Positions 1 to 8,586 are shown, counted from the first letter of the stretch. The stretch: DNA of 64,000 nt from Lachnospiraceae bacterium (GCA_910575035.1 CAJTDL010000022.1:1-64000); one strand, 5' to 3'. The notes: generated by a model not told the origin, from the sequence alone. Translations and numbers: made by a program.

Positions 1-41
1 TGCACGGAGCTGACTGCCACTAATAGGTCGAGGGCTTGACC
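1..41 (+). rRNA. 23S rRNA, 3' end only
   Basis: The first 41 bases match the conserved 3' terminus of bacterial 23S rRNA, with the segment ACTAATAGGTCGAGGGCTTG followed by ACC. The gene is cut by the window start. No 5S rRNA is recognisable in the roughly 140 bases before the next tRNA, so this rRNA operon has no 5S gene in the usual downstream place. Confidence 0.85.
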
Positions 42-182
42 AAGGGAAGGAAAGGCGTAAGGGATGGTGCCTGGCAGTATGCCAGTTTCTGTATGGGTTT
101 TTGAAGGTATATGTGGATATGCCTCTTGGGTATGCTTATAAGGGAAAGCTCTAGGCATACGTGGCAGTATAAAACAGAATAA

Positions 183-254
183 TCCTCGATAGCTCAATGG
201 TAGAGCACGCGGCTGTTAACCGCGGGGTTGTTGGTTCGAGCCCAACTCGGGGAG
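183..254 (+). tRNA. tRNA-Asn (GTT)
   Basis: A full cloverleaf folds: the acceptor stem TCCTCGA pairs with TCGGGGA (one G-T wobble), the D-arm contains GCTCAATGGTAGAGC, the anticodon stem CGCGG/CCGCG encloses the loop CTGTTAA with anticodon GTT, and the T-arm contains GGTTCGAGCCC. The discriminator base is G and the 3' CCA is not encoded. It lies about 140 bases after the 23S rRNA end and was probably transcribed with the rRNA operon. Confidence 0.95.
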
Positions 255-280
255 TTGAGTGCCAAGGTATGGCATGTGGG

Positions 281-313
281 AAAGCCTGTAAACATGAGTG
301 TTTACAGGCTTTA
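281..313 (+). terminator. Rho-independent-like terminator after tRNA-Asn
   Basis: A perfect inverted repeat, AAAGCCTGTAAACA against TGTTTACAGGCTTT with a four-base loop, lies 27 bases after the tRNA. The T-run is weak (TTTATTTG), but the long stem and the position fit the end of the rRNA/tRNA transcript. Confidence 0.75.
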
Positions 314-387
314 TTTGATATATAATTGGATGAAGCAGTAAATTATCTGAGGTGAAATAACAATGTGCCTTAATAAATTTCTTGCCG

Positions 388-434
388 CCTGCCGCTAATC
401 CCTTAAGTTACTGACATTGGCCGTGAATAGTAAC
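388..434. repeat. Partial copy of dispersed palindromic repeat (copy E)
   Basis: This stretch ends in GGCCGTGAATAGTAAC, the terminal sequence of the larger repeats at 29964-30108 and 43711-43856. It also contains TAATCCCTTAAGTTACTG, which matches the reverse complement of the copy near 15141. The left terminus is missing, so it looks like one end of a MITE/REP-like element. The rest of the gene-free stretch 314-675 is AT-rich leader sequence before the first glycosyltransferase, with no confident promoter. Confidence 0.6.
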
Positions 435-675
435 CTGATGGCGGTATGGTGGAATTTATGGAAAAAGTAGCGGTTGCGAAAAGCCATTTACTATGTTATG
501 ATTGGTACATATTGGAAATTAGCCATATGGAACGTATGCAAACATGCATAGGAGATGAAATAAAATAAAATATATTAAAATACTGTGTGGAATATTAGCC
601 AGGAAAAGTGGAAAGATACTATATAAGATATGATTAAGATATGCCGTAAATAATATAGAAAAGTAGGGAAGAAGG

Positions 676-1485
676 ATGGCTTTTTCAGTTTTAATGTCTG
701 TATATGCAAAGGAACAGCCAGAGTATCTCGCAGCTGCCTTAGGCAGTGTGTGGGATCAATCATTGCCCCCAGATGAGGTTATCCTGGTTGAAGATGGGGG
801 ATTGACAACAGAGTTGTACCAGGTAATAGAAGAAGGGAAAAAAGCGCATCCATGCCTTAAAACTGTGCGGTTAGTAAAAAATCAACAGCTTGGCAGGGCA
901 TTGGCTATTGGATTGGAACAGGCCAGCTATGAACTGGTGGCAAGGATGGATTCTGATGATATAGCCCTTTCTGACAGGTTTGAGGCGCAGTATCGGTATA
1001 TGCTGGATAACCCGGAGGTGGCGGTTGTAGGAGGCTATATTGAGGAATTTAATGATGAGGGCACATGGAAGAAGGTAAAAGAAATGCCTTTGGGGCAGAG
1101 GGAAATCCATCAATATATGCGTTACCGCAATCCTTTGAACCATATGACAGTTATGTTTCGCAAGGAGGCTGTCCTGCAGGCAGGTAATTACCGGCATTTT
1201 CCATTTTTAGAAGATTATTATTTATGGAATAGAATGTATGCCAATGGGGCTGTGATCCATAATTTGCCCCAGGTTCTGGTGAAAGCCAGGACTTCCCCAA
1301 ATATGTTCCGAAGGCGCGGGGGGATTTCATACTGCATGCAGTATTTGAAGCTCCGGAAAATACAGAAAGAGTTAAAGATTACCAATAGAAGGGAATTTTT
1401 GAAAGGGTGTGCCTTGAGCATGGCAATCAGCCTTCAGCCGGGATGGCTGAGGAAACGCGTATACCATGCGGTCTTGAGAAAATAG
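676..1485 (+). CDS. Glycosyltransferase family 2
   Basis: The 269-residue protein has the GT-A fold signature of GT2 enzymes: an N-terminal nucleotide-binding strand (FSVLMSVYAKEQPEYL), the VEDGG acidic loop, and the metal-binding RMDSDDIALSDRF motif near residue 95. It probably transfers a sugar from a nucleotide donor onto a lipid-linked acceptor at the inner face of the membrane. No membrane helix is evident. The start ATG follows GGGAAGAAGG closely. It opens the surface-glycopolymer locus, but a consensus promoter directly after its stop suggests the rest can be transcribed separately. The sugar specificity cannot be read from the sequence. Confidence 0.85.
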   Translation: MAFSVLMSVYAKEQPEYLAAALGSVWDQSLPPDEVILVEDGGLTTELYQVIEEGKKAHPCLKTVRLVKNQQLGRALAIGLEQASYELVARMDSDDIALSDRFEAQYRYMLDNPEVAVVGGYIEEFNDEGTWKKVKEMPLGQREIHQYMRYRNPLNHMTVMFRKEAVLQAGNYRHFPFLEDYYLWNRMYANGAVIHNLPQVLVKARTSPNMFRRRGGISYCMQYLKLRKIQKELKITNRREFLKGCALSMAISLQPGWLRKRVYHAVLRK

Positions 1486-1514
1486 TTGACACTGGTATTT
1501 CGTTTGCTTATAAT
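1486..1514 (+). promoter_or_regulatory. Consensus sigma-A promoter of the glycopolymer operon
   Basis: TTGACA at 1486-1491 and TATAAT at 1509-1514 are both perfect consensus hexamers separated by exactly 17 bases. The -35 begins on the base after the stop codon of the preceding gene. Transcription would start near 1521, about 88 bases before the next start codon, and would drive the locus from 1609 onward. Confidence 0.85.
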
Positions 1515-1608
1515 AGGTATGGTTTATTCCTAGTTTAACCCACACTAAATATCTTAATGTTTGGCGCAGGTTATACGAGTATAAGCTCATTGTGGAAGGG
1601 CGGTTATT

Positions 1609-2919
1609 ATGGTCAAAGTATCTGTTGTTGTGCCTGTATATAATCAGGAAGCGCATATTGAGAGGTGTTTGGATAGTATCCTTGCGCAGTCATTGAAGGA
1701 AATAGAGGTTATACTGGTGGATGATGGGTCTACGGATGCTACGCCGGATATTCTTCGCCGTTATCAGCAGAAGGATAGCAGGATTGTGGCGCTGCATCAG
1801 CAGAATTTGTATGCGGGGGTTGCGAGGAACCATGGCTTGCAAAAAGCGCAGGGAGATTATGTGATTTTCTGGGATTCGGATGATTATTTTCCAGAGGATG
1901 CCTTAGAGGCATTATATAATGAGATATGTAGGTGCGATGCCGATATCTGTGTAGGCGACGCGATGAAAATCGATGTCCAGACAGGAGAGACGATAGAGGA
2001 GAACATTATTAACTGGAATGTTGTCCCAGAGAAGAGGCCCTTTAATGTTCATGATTTCCCACAGCACATTTTTAAGTTCGCAAGGAATTGTGCATGGAAT
2101 AAATTGTATAAAAGAGCCTTTATAGAAGGGCATAATCTTCAGTTTTCGGAAACAAAACGGACAAATGATATGTATTTTGTTATGAAATCCCTTGTGTTGG
2201 CTGAGAGGATTACGGCAGTTCATCATATGGTTGCTTATTATCAGTTCCGGAATGCTGGCAGTTTGTCAAGGGATGCATTGGACTTAAAAGAAAGCATTTT
2301 AAATGCTTTTTTAGAAACAAAGGCTTTTTTAATAGAGTCGGGATACTGGGAGGATGGCGGTATCAGAGGAAGCTTTATCAATAAGGCCTTCCCTTCGTTG
2401 ATTTCCCGGTTTTCATGGCTTGAGGATTATAAGGAATATGAGGAATTCTATAATTTTCAAAAAAATAAGTCATTGCCAGCCCTGGAGATTGACGATACCT
2501 GGGTGGAGCAGATGTTCTCGGACAAAAATGCCTTTGAACTGTCCTGTATGCAATCTTCGGATGCGGAAGAATATATGTTCCAGCAATTTCTTTATTATAA
2601 AAAGAGAACCCAGCAGTATAGGGAGCGGATCTCCAGAATAAAGGATAGGCTGGCGGGAGCCAGTGAAAGGAATCTGAGGCTGAAAGAAAGGGTAGAAAGC
2701 CTGAAGCTGGATAAGGAAAAGAGGATTGAAAAAATCCAAAGGCAAAGAGAGAGAATCGAAGCACAAAGTGAAAAGATCCAGAAGAAAAATGAAAAGATTG
2801 AGAGCCTGAATGACAGGATCGAGAGACAGAGTGAGAAGATTGAGAGCCAGCAGGCTTTATTGGATAAAAAAATAGTGAAGGCTGTTTTGAAAATAATGAA
2901 ATTGTTTAAAATGGCATAG
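1609..2919 (+). CDS. Glycosyltransferase family 2 with C-terminal coiled coil
   Basis: This 436-residue protein has a classical GT2 catalytic domain in its first ~220 residues: VSVVVPVYNQEAHIERCLDS at the start, VDDGSTDATPDILRR as the nucleotide-binding loop, and FWDSDDYFPEDALE as the DxD-type metal site. From about residue 325 to 425 it becomes a Lys/Glu/Arg-rich heptad region (repeated KIE/RIE blocks), a long coiled coil that could tether or oligomerise the enzyme. It probably elongates the wall polymer made by this locus. The start ATG follows GGAAGGGCGG. Confidence 0.85.
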   Translation: MVKVSVVVPVYNQEAHIERCLDSILAQSLKEIEVILVDDGSTDATPDILRRYQQKDSRIVALHQQNLYAGVARNHGLQKAQGDYVIFWDSDDYFPEDALEALYNEICRCDADICVGDAMKIDVQTGETIEENIINWNVVPEKRPFNVHDFPQHIFKFARNCAWNKLYKRAFIEGHNLQFSETKRTNDMYFVMKSLVLAERITAVHHMVAYYQFRNAGSLSRDALDLKESILNAFLETKAFLIESGYWEDGGIRGSFINKAFPSLISRFSWLEDYKEYEEFYNFQKNKSLPALEIDDTWVEQMFSDKNAFELSCMQSSDAEEYMFQQFLYYKKRTQQYRERISRIKDRLAGASERNLRLKERVESLKLDKEKRIEKIQRQRERIEAQSEKIQKKNEKIESLNDRIERQSEKIESQQALLDKKIVKAVLKIMKLFKMA

Positions 2920-2972
2920 TCGGATGGGGCAAATGCTTAAGGGGAAACACATGCGGATTGGAAGGAAAGGTT

Positions 2973-4214
2973 ATGGGATTAAAAATTGCTTTTATGTATC
3001 TGGATGTTTCAAATCTGGGAGACCTGGTGATCTATGAAACGGCAAGATATATAGTAGAAGATATACTGAAGAAGAATAGCATTGAGGGCTATGAGATTGT
3101 TCCGATTGATATTGGCTCTTTTCGAAGCAGGAATATGAATTATGGCAAACGGGTCATAAGGCGGGTTTTGACAGGCGTGTTGAGGCGTACAGCGCGAAAC
3201 AGGCTTTTTTCCCATTGCTTTCCAGGCGTTTCTAAGGAAATAATGAAGAAAATATGGCATTTGACCCCGCCATACCGCAATTATATTGAAAATGAGAAGC
3301 CAAAGCTGGAAGGGGCGGATATCATTATTTTTGGCGGCGGCGGCCTGATTAAATTCCACCGGCAGAATTTCCATTATTTCCTGGATGACGTGACCGATTA
3401 TGCCCAAAAGAGAAATATTCCGGTACTTTTAAATTCCCAGGGAATAGAGGGCTATGATGAGTATAACCTGGAATGCCAGATCTTAAAGGCAGCAGTGAAC
3501 CGGGATTGTGTGAAGTATGTGTCTACCCGGGATGATTTTGCCATGCTGCGCAATTGTTATATTGACAATCCTAAAATTGTGGTAAGGGGCGTCTGCGATC
3601 CAGCTTTTTGGTCTGCGGAGACTTATCAGGCACAGAAAAGCAGCACAGGCTCCAAAAAAGTAGGCTTGAATGTAATCAGAACCAAAATTTTTGGAGAATA
3701 TATGTATAAGGTAAACCGTGAGGAGCTGGGGGAAATTTACTATGATTTAATCCGAAAACTCTCGGCAGCAGGGTATTCTGTGGAATTGTTTTCCAATGGG
3801 GTGGACAAGGATACGGTGTTTATTGACTGGCTGTTGGAGCAGTATCCCAATCTGCAGAAGGAATACCATGTCACAGTGGCAAATCCCGTTTCCACAAAGG
3901 AATTTGTGGGGCTTTTGGCAGGCTATGACCGTTTTATGGCAGTCCGCCTCCATTCCGCGATTATTGGGACGGTATTGGGCGTTCCCAATGTAAGCCTGGT
4001 ATGGAACCGTAAGCAGATTCTGTTTGGGGACGAAACAGGGCTGCAGCAGAATTTCATTACGAAGGAAAAATTCACTTCGGAGGAGATTTTCCATCGTTTA
4101 TGTGAGGCAAAGCCTTATAAAATGGATGAGGCTTACAAAATGTCTGTTTACCAGAACCTGGAGGAACAGATAAAAAAATGGGTAATAGGGGAAGAAAAGA
4201 GCAGGGTGCAATGA
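2973..4214 (+). CDS. Polysaccharide pyruvyl transferase family protein
   Basis: The 413-residue product resembles the WcaK/CsaB family, whose members transfer pyruvate ketals from phosphoenolpyruvate onto surface polysaccharides, although some members have other roles. Visible family landmarks are the N-terminal NLGDLVIYETA segment, the glycine motif GADIIIFGGGGLIKFH in the first half, and the C-terminal VRLHSAIIGTVLGVP motif. An upstream in-frame TTG at 2958 is possible, but ATG 2973 has the better spacing to GGAAGGAAAGG. The stop overlaps the next start in ATGA, indicating translational coupling. Confidence 0.8.
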   Translation: MGLKIAFMYLDVSNLGDLVIYETARYIVEDILKKNSIEGYEIVPIDIGSFRSRNMNYGKRVIRRVLTGVLRRTARNRLFSHCFPGVSKEIMKKIWHLTPPYRNYIENEKPKLEGADIIIFGGGGLIKFHRQNFHYFLDDVTDYAQKRNIPVLLNSQGIEGYDEYNLECQILKAAVNRDCVKYVSTRDDFAMLRNCYIDNPKIVVRGVCDPAFWSAETYQAQKSSTGSKKVGLNVIRTKIFGEYMYKVNREELGEIYYDLIRKLSAAGYSVELFSNGVDKDTVFIDWLLEQYPNLQKEYHVTVANPVSTKEFVGLLAGYDRFMAVRLHSAIIGTVLGVPNVSLVWNRKQILFGDETGLQQNFITKEKFTSEEIFHRLCEAKPYKMDEAYKMSVYQNLEEQIKKWVIGEEKSRVQ

Positions 4215-5515
4215 AAAAAAAATGGAAGAGCCTAAAGAAAAGAATAAAGAAGATATTTAGAGGGATCCGAAGGTTTATCCGAAAAAGGAAAGCCTATCGG
4301 TTTATGATGAAGGGATACCGCTTTGTAAAAAAGAAGGTCCGAAAACCTTATATGGGCTATATGGCGAAGCGGATTATGAGAAATTCTCAGATTGAGCCAT
4401 ATAAGATTGTCATTGGCACAAATACATTTACTTATACTTGCAACCCAAAGTATATTTACGAAGAGATAATTCGCCGCAGGCTGAATTATAGGATTGTCTG
4501 GCTGGTTAACCGGAAGAATCTTAAAAAATTTGATTATCCGGAAAATATCCGGCTCGTGCCCATCAATACAGTGAAGGGGCTGCGTGAGGTATACAGCGCA
4601 AAAATGTGGATTGACAATGGAATTGTATTTTCGGATTATTTTGATAAAAAGGAAGGGCAGCTCCATTTGCAGACCATGCATGGCTCTTTGGGGATCAAGC
4701 GCCTGGATAATGCGGTGCTCTGCCGGAATGCCCGGGGAAAAAGCGGGCAGAGGGTTGTTCAAAGGGAATCCAATGAGACAGATTATGTAATTACAAATTC
4801 TCAGTTTGAGGAGAATGTGTTCCGTTCTGTCTTTTGGAAGAACACGGATATGGTGCGGCTGGGGCATGCCAGGACAGACATTCTGTTTACGACAGACCCA
4901 TACAAGATTGCGGCAATCCGGGAGGAGCTTTTGGAGCGTTATGGGATACCAGTCCATAAAAAATTGGTATTGTATGCGCCAACCCACAGGACGGGGCTGA
5001 CCATTGAGAACCTGAGTATTGACTATAAGGATATGACAGAGGCTTTGCAGAGGAAGTTTGGCGGCGAGTTTGCTGTTATGATCAGGATGCATAAGAGGAC
5101 GAAGAATATTGTCTTGGACAAAGAGGAATGCGAGGATCCAACGGAGCAGGTATTGTATGATGTGACAGATTATCCGGATATCCAGGAATTGATGATGGTG
5201 ACTGCAGTTGGTATTACTGATTATTCCAGTTGGATTTATGATTATGTGCTGACCAGAAGGCCAGGGTTTATCTTTGCCACAGATTTGGAGCGGTATAACA
5301 CAAATACGGGACTGTATTACCCGTTGGAAGAGACGCCTTTCCCTGTTTGCCAGTCCCATGGGCAGTTGATTGAAAAGATTGAGAAATTTGACAATGACCT
5401 ATTTTTGAAGCGTGTAGAAGAATTTTTGGATGAGAAGCAGTCAGTAGATGACGGATCTTCAGCGAAGCGGATTGTAGATTGGATTCAGACGCTTATGCCA
5501 GAAGCGCTTCCATAG
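4211..5515 (+). CDS. CDP-glycerol glycerophosphotransferase family protein (TagB/TagF-like)
   Basis: This 434-residue protein belongs to the TagB/TagF family, which adds or polymerises glycerol-phosphate from CDP-glycerol on teichoic-acid precursors at the membrane. Family motifs seen: QTMHGSLGIKRLD (conserved HG), the YAPTHRTG loop, and ITDYSSWIYDYVL near the C-terminus. The N-terminal ~50 residues are extremely basic (KKKWKSLKKRIKKIF), suiting membrane association. ATG 4211 overlaps the preceding stop (ATGA); the alternative ATG at 4178 would lie inside the previous gene. It may act on ribitol-phosphate rather than glycerol-phosphate; the sequence does not decide. Confidence 0.85.
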   Translation: MKKKWKSLKKRIKKIFRGIRRFIRKRKAYRFMMKGYRFVKKKVRKPYMGYMAKRIMRNSQIEPYKIVIGTNTFTYTCNPKYIYEEIIRRRLNYRIVWLVNRKNLKKFDYPENIRLVPINTVKGLREVYSAKMWIDNGIVFSDYFDKKEGQLHLQTMHGSLGIKRLDNAVLCRNARGKSGQRVVQRESNETDYVITNSQFEENVFRSVFWKNTDMVRLGHARTDILFTTDPYKIAAIREELLERYGIPVHKKLVLYAPTHRTGLTIENLSIDYKDMTEALQRKFGGEFAVMIRMHKRTKNIVLDKEECEDPTEQVLYDVTDYPDIQELMMVTAVGITDYSSWIYDYVLTRRPGFIFATDLERYNTNTGLYYPLEETPFPVCQSHGQLIEKIEKFDNDLFLKRVEEFLDEKQSVDDGSSAKRIVDWIQTLMPEALP

Positions 5516-5581
5516 AAAAGGCTTGGGGTAAAGGAGTTTTGTCCATCAATTTAGCTCTGGGCGAAAGTGGCGTTTCATGGA

Positions 5582-5660
5582 TATGGTTTTAGGCGAAAGA
5601 GAGCCGATATAGGTATGGTTTTAGGTGAAAAAGAGCTAATATTAGGTATGGTTTTAGGCA
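5582..5660. repeat. Three degenerate ~32-bp repeats
   Basis: TATGGTTTTAGG recurs at 5582, 5614 and 5647, each followed by a GAAAAAGAGC-like tail, giving a period of 32-33 bases in the 245-base gap before licD. The period is not a multiple of three throughout and no supported gene lies here. A related TATGGTTTTAG stretch occurs near 12770. Confidence 0.55.
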
Positions 5661-5761
5661 AAAGGGCGTTTCATGGATAGGCTCTGGGCTAGAGGGGAAT
5701 TTTGCAGATATGGCCTTGGAATAGATAACGGGATTTAGATTATAGGGAAAAGGGAAACAAT

Positions 5762-6553
5762 ATGGAGAGGCTAAGAAAGTATCAACTTCATTTAGTGGAA
5801 ATGCTGCAGGAGTTCTGGGAGTTTTGCCAGCAGAATCAGTTAGAATTTTTCCTGGTAGGCGGGACGGCATTAGGGGCTTATCGGCATGATGGGTTTATTC
5901 CATGGGATGATGATGTTGATATTGCCATGCTGCGTGAGGATTTTGAGAAAATGGAGCGCTGCATGGAATTGCAGGGAAACCGGCTGGGGCGTTTACAGTA
6001 TTCCCCTGTGGAAAACAGCATTATCCCGGAAGCGCCAATTGGGCACTTGTATGATATAGAGTCTGTAAAGGGCAGGACAGAGGGTGCGCCGAAGCTGGAC
6101 ATCCATCCGATTGACGGGGTGCCTGAGAAGGCCTGCCAGCAGAGAAGGCAGAAAATTTTTTCCCTGGTATACTATTTGGGCGTATACCATTTGCCAACCA
6201 AGAATAAAGGGAAAGTGGCTAGGCTAATTTCTAGATTGCTGCTTTTTCTGATACCAGATAGGATTTGGCGTTTCCTTATTCGGAAAAGCAAGGAGTATTT
6301 TACCAAGTGGGATGCTTCCCAGAGCCGGGAAATCTGCAGCCTTTTCGGAGTGGCAGGATATGGCAAAGAGGTAATGCCCAGGGAATGGGTATATCCGTTA
6401 AAGAAGCACAGGTTTGAGAAATATGAATTTTTGGTTCCGGGGGATCCAGAGCATTATCTGGCAAGGCTGTATGGGCAGTGGAAAGAGATGCCCCCCGAGG
6501 AAAAGAGAAGGCCGGAGGGGGACGGCTATCTGTACTACGAGGAAAATTTGTAA
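5762..6553 (+). CDS. LicD family phosphotransferase
   Basis: The 263-residue protein carries the LicD signature GGTALGAYRHDGFIPWDDDV, followed by DIAM, within residues ~35-58. The Asp-rich motif is the nucleotidyltransferase-fold active site. LicD proteins transfer phosphocholine or another phospho-alcohol from a CDP-activated donor onto teichoic acids or glycans. Directly downstream are a cytidylyltransferase (CDP-donor synthesis) and an SDR enzyme, which suggests the three make and attach one phospho-substituent. No choline kinase or choline importer is seen nearby, so phosphocholine itself is not favoured. Its 3' end is the first unit of a 36-bp tandem repeat. Confidence 0.85.
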   Translation: MERLRKYQLHLVEMLQEFWEFCQQNQLEFFLVGGTALGAYRHDGFIPWDDDVDIAMLREDFEKMERCMELQGNRLGRLQYSPVENSIIPEAPIGHLYDIESVKGRTEGAPKLDIHPIDGVPEKACQQRRQKIFSLVYYLGVYHLPTKNKGKVARLISRLLLFLIPDRIWRFLIRKSKEYFTKWDASQSREICSLFGVAGYGKEVMPREWVYPLKKHRFEKYEFLVPGDPEHYLARLYGQWKEMPPEEKRRPEGDGYLYYEENL

Positions 6554-6700
6554 TAGGATTAGCAAGAGTGGCAGTGAGGAAAATTGTAATAGGATTAGCA
6601 AGAGTGGCAGTGAGGAAAATTGTAATAGGATCAGCAGGAGTGGCAGTGAGGAAAATTGTAATAGGATCAGCGAAAGTGGCAGTCAGGAAAGTTGCGGAGG
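6539..6700 (+). repeat. 36-bp tandem repeat seeded from the licD stop region
   Basis: Unit 1 (6539-6575, 37 bp) contains the last codons and stop of licD. Units 2-4 (6576-6611, 6612-6647, 6648-6683) are 36 bp each, and a partial fifth unit runs into the ispD ribosome-binding site. Each unit has the form GAGGAAAATTGTAATAGG followed by an AGCAAGAGTGGCAGT-like tail. The later units drift by a few substitutions. Unit 1 has one extra T. Because 36 is divisible by three, the array stays open in frame with the cytidylyltransferase. Confidence 0.9.
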
Positions 6701-6707
6701 GATTATC

Positions 6708-7427
6708 ATGAATATTGCGTTGGTATTTGCAGGAGGAACGGGGCAGCGGATGAGGAATTCCGCCAAGCCGAAACAGTTTTTGGAGTTGTACCACAAACCG
6801 ATTATCATCTATACCCTGGAGGTTTTTGAACAGAATCCCAATGTGGATAAGATTGTAATCCCATGTGTAGCTGGCTGGGAGGATTACCTGGCGAAGCTGG
6901 TGGGAAAATTTGGAATTACAAAGGTGGATAAAATCCTTACAGGAGGAAAAGACACCCAGGAATCCAAAATGAAGGCGTTGAATTATCTGAAAGGCATCTG
7001 TAAGGATGATGATATTGTAATGCTCCACGATGCGGTACGCCCGCTGATTACAGAGAAGGTGATCAATGACAATATCCAGAGCGTTAAGGAATTTGGGAAT
7101 GGGATTACGGCGGTGCCCTTTACGGAAACGGGGATTATCAGCGAGGACAAGGAATACACGGAGAAAACCATTATCCGGAATACGCTGTATATTGCAAAGG
7201 CGCCCCAAAGCTTCTATTTTAAGGATGTGTATGAAGCGCATCTGGCGGGAGAGACAATGCCCTATACTATTACCATTGACACATGCTCTTTAATGACAGA
7301 ACTGGGCAGGAAGCTGCATTTGGTGCCTTGTGAGACTACGAATATTAAGATCACTACGCCAGAGGATTATTATATTTTTAAGGCGCTGGTGGATTTGCGG
7401 GAAAGCCAGGAAATTTTCGGGCTATAA
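6708..7427 (+). CDS. IspD/TarI-family cytidylyltransferase
   Basis: The 239-residue enzyme has the family's CTP-binding start NIALVFAGGTGQRM, a conserved Lys in AKPKQFLEL, and LHDAVRPLIT, the variant of the HDAARPL motif seen in TarI-like members. It would couple CTP to a polyol-phosphate or related substrate to make a CDP-activated donor. Its place between licD and an SDR gene argues for a wall-polymer role (as with CDP-ribitol synthesis by TarI) rather than isoprenoid synthesis; this is inference. ATG 6708 follows GCGGAGGGATT. The in-frame extension to 6414 only reads through the tandem repeats and licD. Confidence 0.8.
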   Translation: MNIALVFAGGTGQRMRNSAKPKQFLELYHKPIIIYTLEVFEQNPNVDKIVIPCVAGWEDYLAKLVGKFGITKVDKILTGGKDTQESKMKALNYLKGICKDDDIVMLHDAVRPLITEKVINDNIQSVKEFGNGITAVPFTETGIISEDKEYTEKTIIRNTLYIAKAPQSFYFKDVYEAHLAGETMPYTITIDTCSLMTELGRKLHLVPCETTNIKITTPEDYYIFKALVDLRESQEIFGL

Positions 7428-7522
7428 GAAGGGATTTTACCCTGCAGCCCATTTTGGGCGGCAGGCAGCATCAAGGGAAAAATAGAAACAGATGGCTTAC
7501 AGCCACAATAATGGAGGGAATT

Positions 7523-8572
7523 ATGCTGGAACTGAATAAGGTAATACTGGAGGATTTGGAGAATGTCTCAAAAAGGGACATCGATTGGGAGAAATTCCGA
7601 AACGCATCTGTGCTGGTTACAGGCGCGAATGGCTTAATTGCTACCTATATTGCGTATTTGTTTTTCTATTTGAATGAATATAAGGGGCTGGGAGCAAAGG
7701 TGATTGGCCTGGCTCGGAATCCTGAAAAAGTAAAGCAGAAATATGGCAGCCTGTTGGATCGGGACGATTTTGAGGTGGTGTATCAGGATGTGACAAAGCC
7801 TTTGCAGGTGGAAGGGGACATAGATTATATCATCCATACCGCAAGCCCTACAGGGCCCAAACAGTTTATAGGCACGCCAGTGGATACGATTTTAGCGAAT
7901 GTGGCAGGCGCCTACCAGCTGCTGGAGGCTGGCAGGAAAAAGGGGATCAAAGGCTTCCTGCTCCTTTCTACCAGGGAAATTTATGGAAGCGGCGGGAAGG
8001 ATTTTGTTATGGAAGGCGATTACGGCGCAGTGGATCCTACCCTGATCCGTTCCTGTTACCCGGAGAGTAAGCGGATGTCGGAGACCCTGTGCGCTGCATA
8101 CAACGCCCAGTACGGCATGGACTGCAAGGTGGTGCGGATTGCCCATACCTATGGCCCGGGGATGCTGTTAAGGGATGGAAGGGTTGTAGGGGACTTTTTG
8201 GGAAATGTGGTGGATGGGAAGGACATTGTCATGAACAGCGATGGAAGCGGGACATTGGCATTGACTTATATCGGGGATGTTTTGGCGGGGATTATGCAGA
8301 CAATCTGTAACTTTCAGGATTTTGTCTACAATATTTCGAACAGCACAGAAACTGCCTCTGTAAAGGAATTGGCAGAAACCCTGTGCCGCCTGTTCCCGGA
8401 AAAGGGGATAACGCCTCAGTTCAAGGCTGCCACAGCCCAGGAAAAGGCGGGCTACCTTGCCAATAAATTGGGCTTTTTGGATTCTGCCAAGGCTCTTGGG
8501 GAGGGCTGGGAGATCCAGACGCCCCTGGCAGAGGGCATGAAGAGGACCGTGCGCTATTTTACGGAACAGTAG
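7523..8572 (+). CDS. NAD-dependent epimerase/dehydratase (extended SDR)
   Basis: The 349-residue protein is an extended short-chain dehydrogenase: Rossmann motif VTGANGLIATYIA near residue 35, the HTASPTGP stretch after beta-4, and catalytic YPESK at about residues 179-183. Family members modify nucleotide sugars as epimerases, dehydratases or decarboxylases. Because it follows a cytidylyltransferase, a CDP-linked substrate or the polyol precursor is plausible. The zinc-type TarJ reductase that usually partners TarI is absent, so this enzyme might supply the reductive step. ATG 7523 was chosen for the GGAGGG at 7513-7518. Confidence 0.8.
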   Translation: MLELNKVILEDLENVSKRDIDWEKFRNASVLVTGANGLIATYIAYLFFYLNEYKGLGAKVIGLARNPEKVKQKYGSLLDRDDFEVVYQDVTKPLQVEGDIDYIIHTASPTGPKQFIGTPVDTILANVAGAYQLLEAGRKKGIKGFLLLSTREIYGSGGKDFVMEGDYGAVDPTLIRSCYPESKRMSETLCAAYNAQYGMDCKVVRIAHTYGPGMLLRDGRVVGDFLGNVVDGKDIVMNSDGSGTLALTYIGDVLAGIMQTICNFQDFVYNISNSTETASVKELAETLCRLFPEKGITPQFKAATAQEKAGYLANKLGFLDSAKALGEGWEIQTPLAEGMKRTVRYFTEQ

Positions 8573-8586
8573 AAAGAGATAATAAG

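Noticed and set aside
4232-5359. 375-codon minus-strand open frame
   Set aside because: Lies wholly inside the glycerophosphotransferase gene on the other strand, with unlikely composition (Cys/His/Ile-rich) and no start site.
6539-6700. CRISPR array in the 36-bp repeats
   Set aside because: The units are contiguous with no spacers; it is a tandem duplication of the licD 3' end.
6414-6707. N-terminal extension of the cytidylyltransferase
   Set aside because: Open only because the 36-bp repeats and licD are in a compatible frame. The family starts at the NIALVFAGGTG motif, and ATG 6708 has its own ribosome-binding site.
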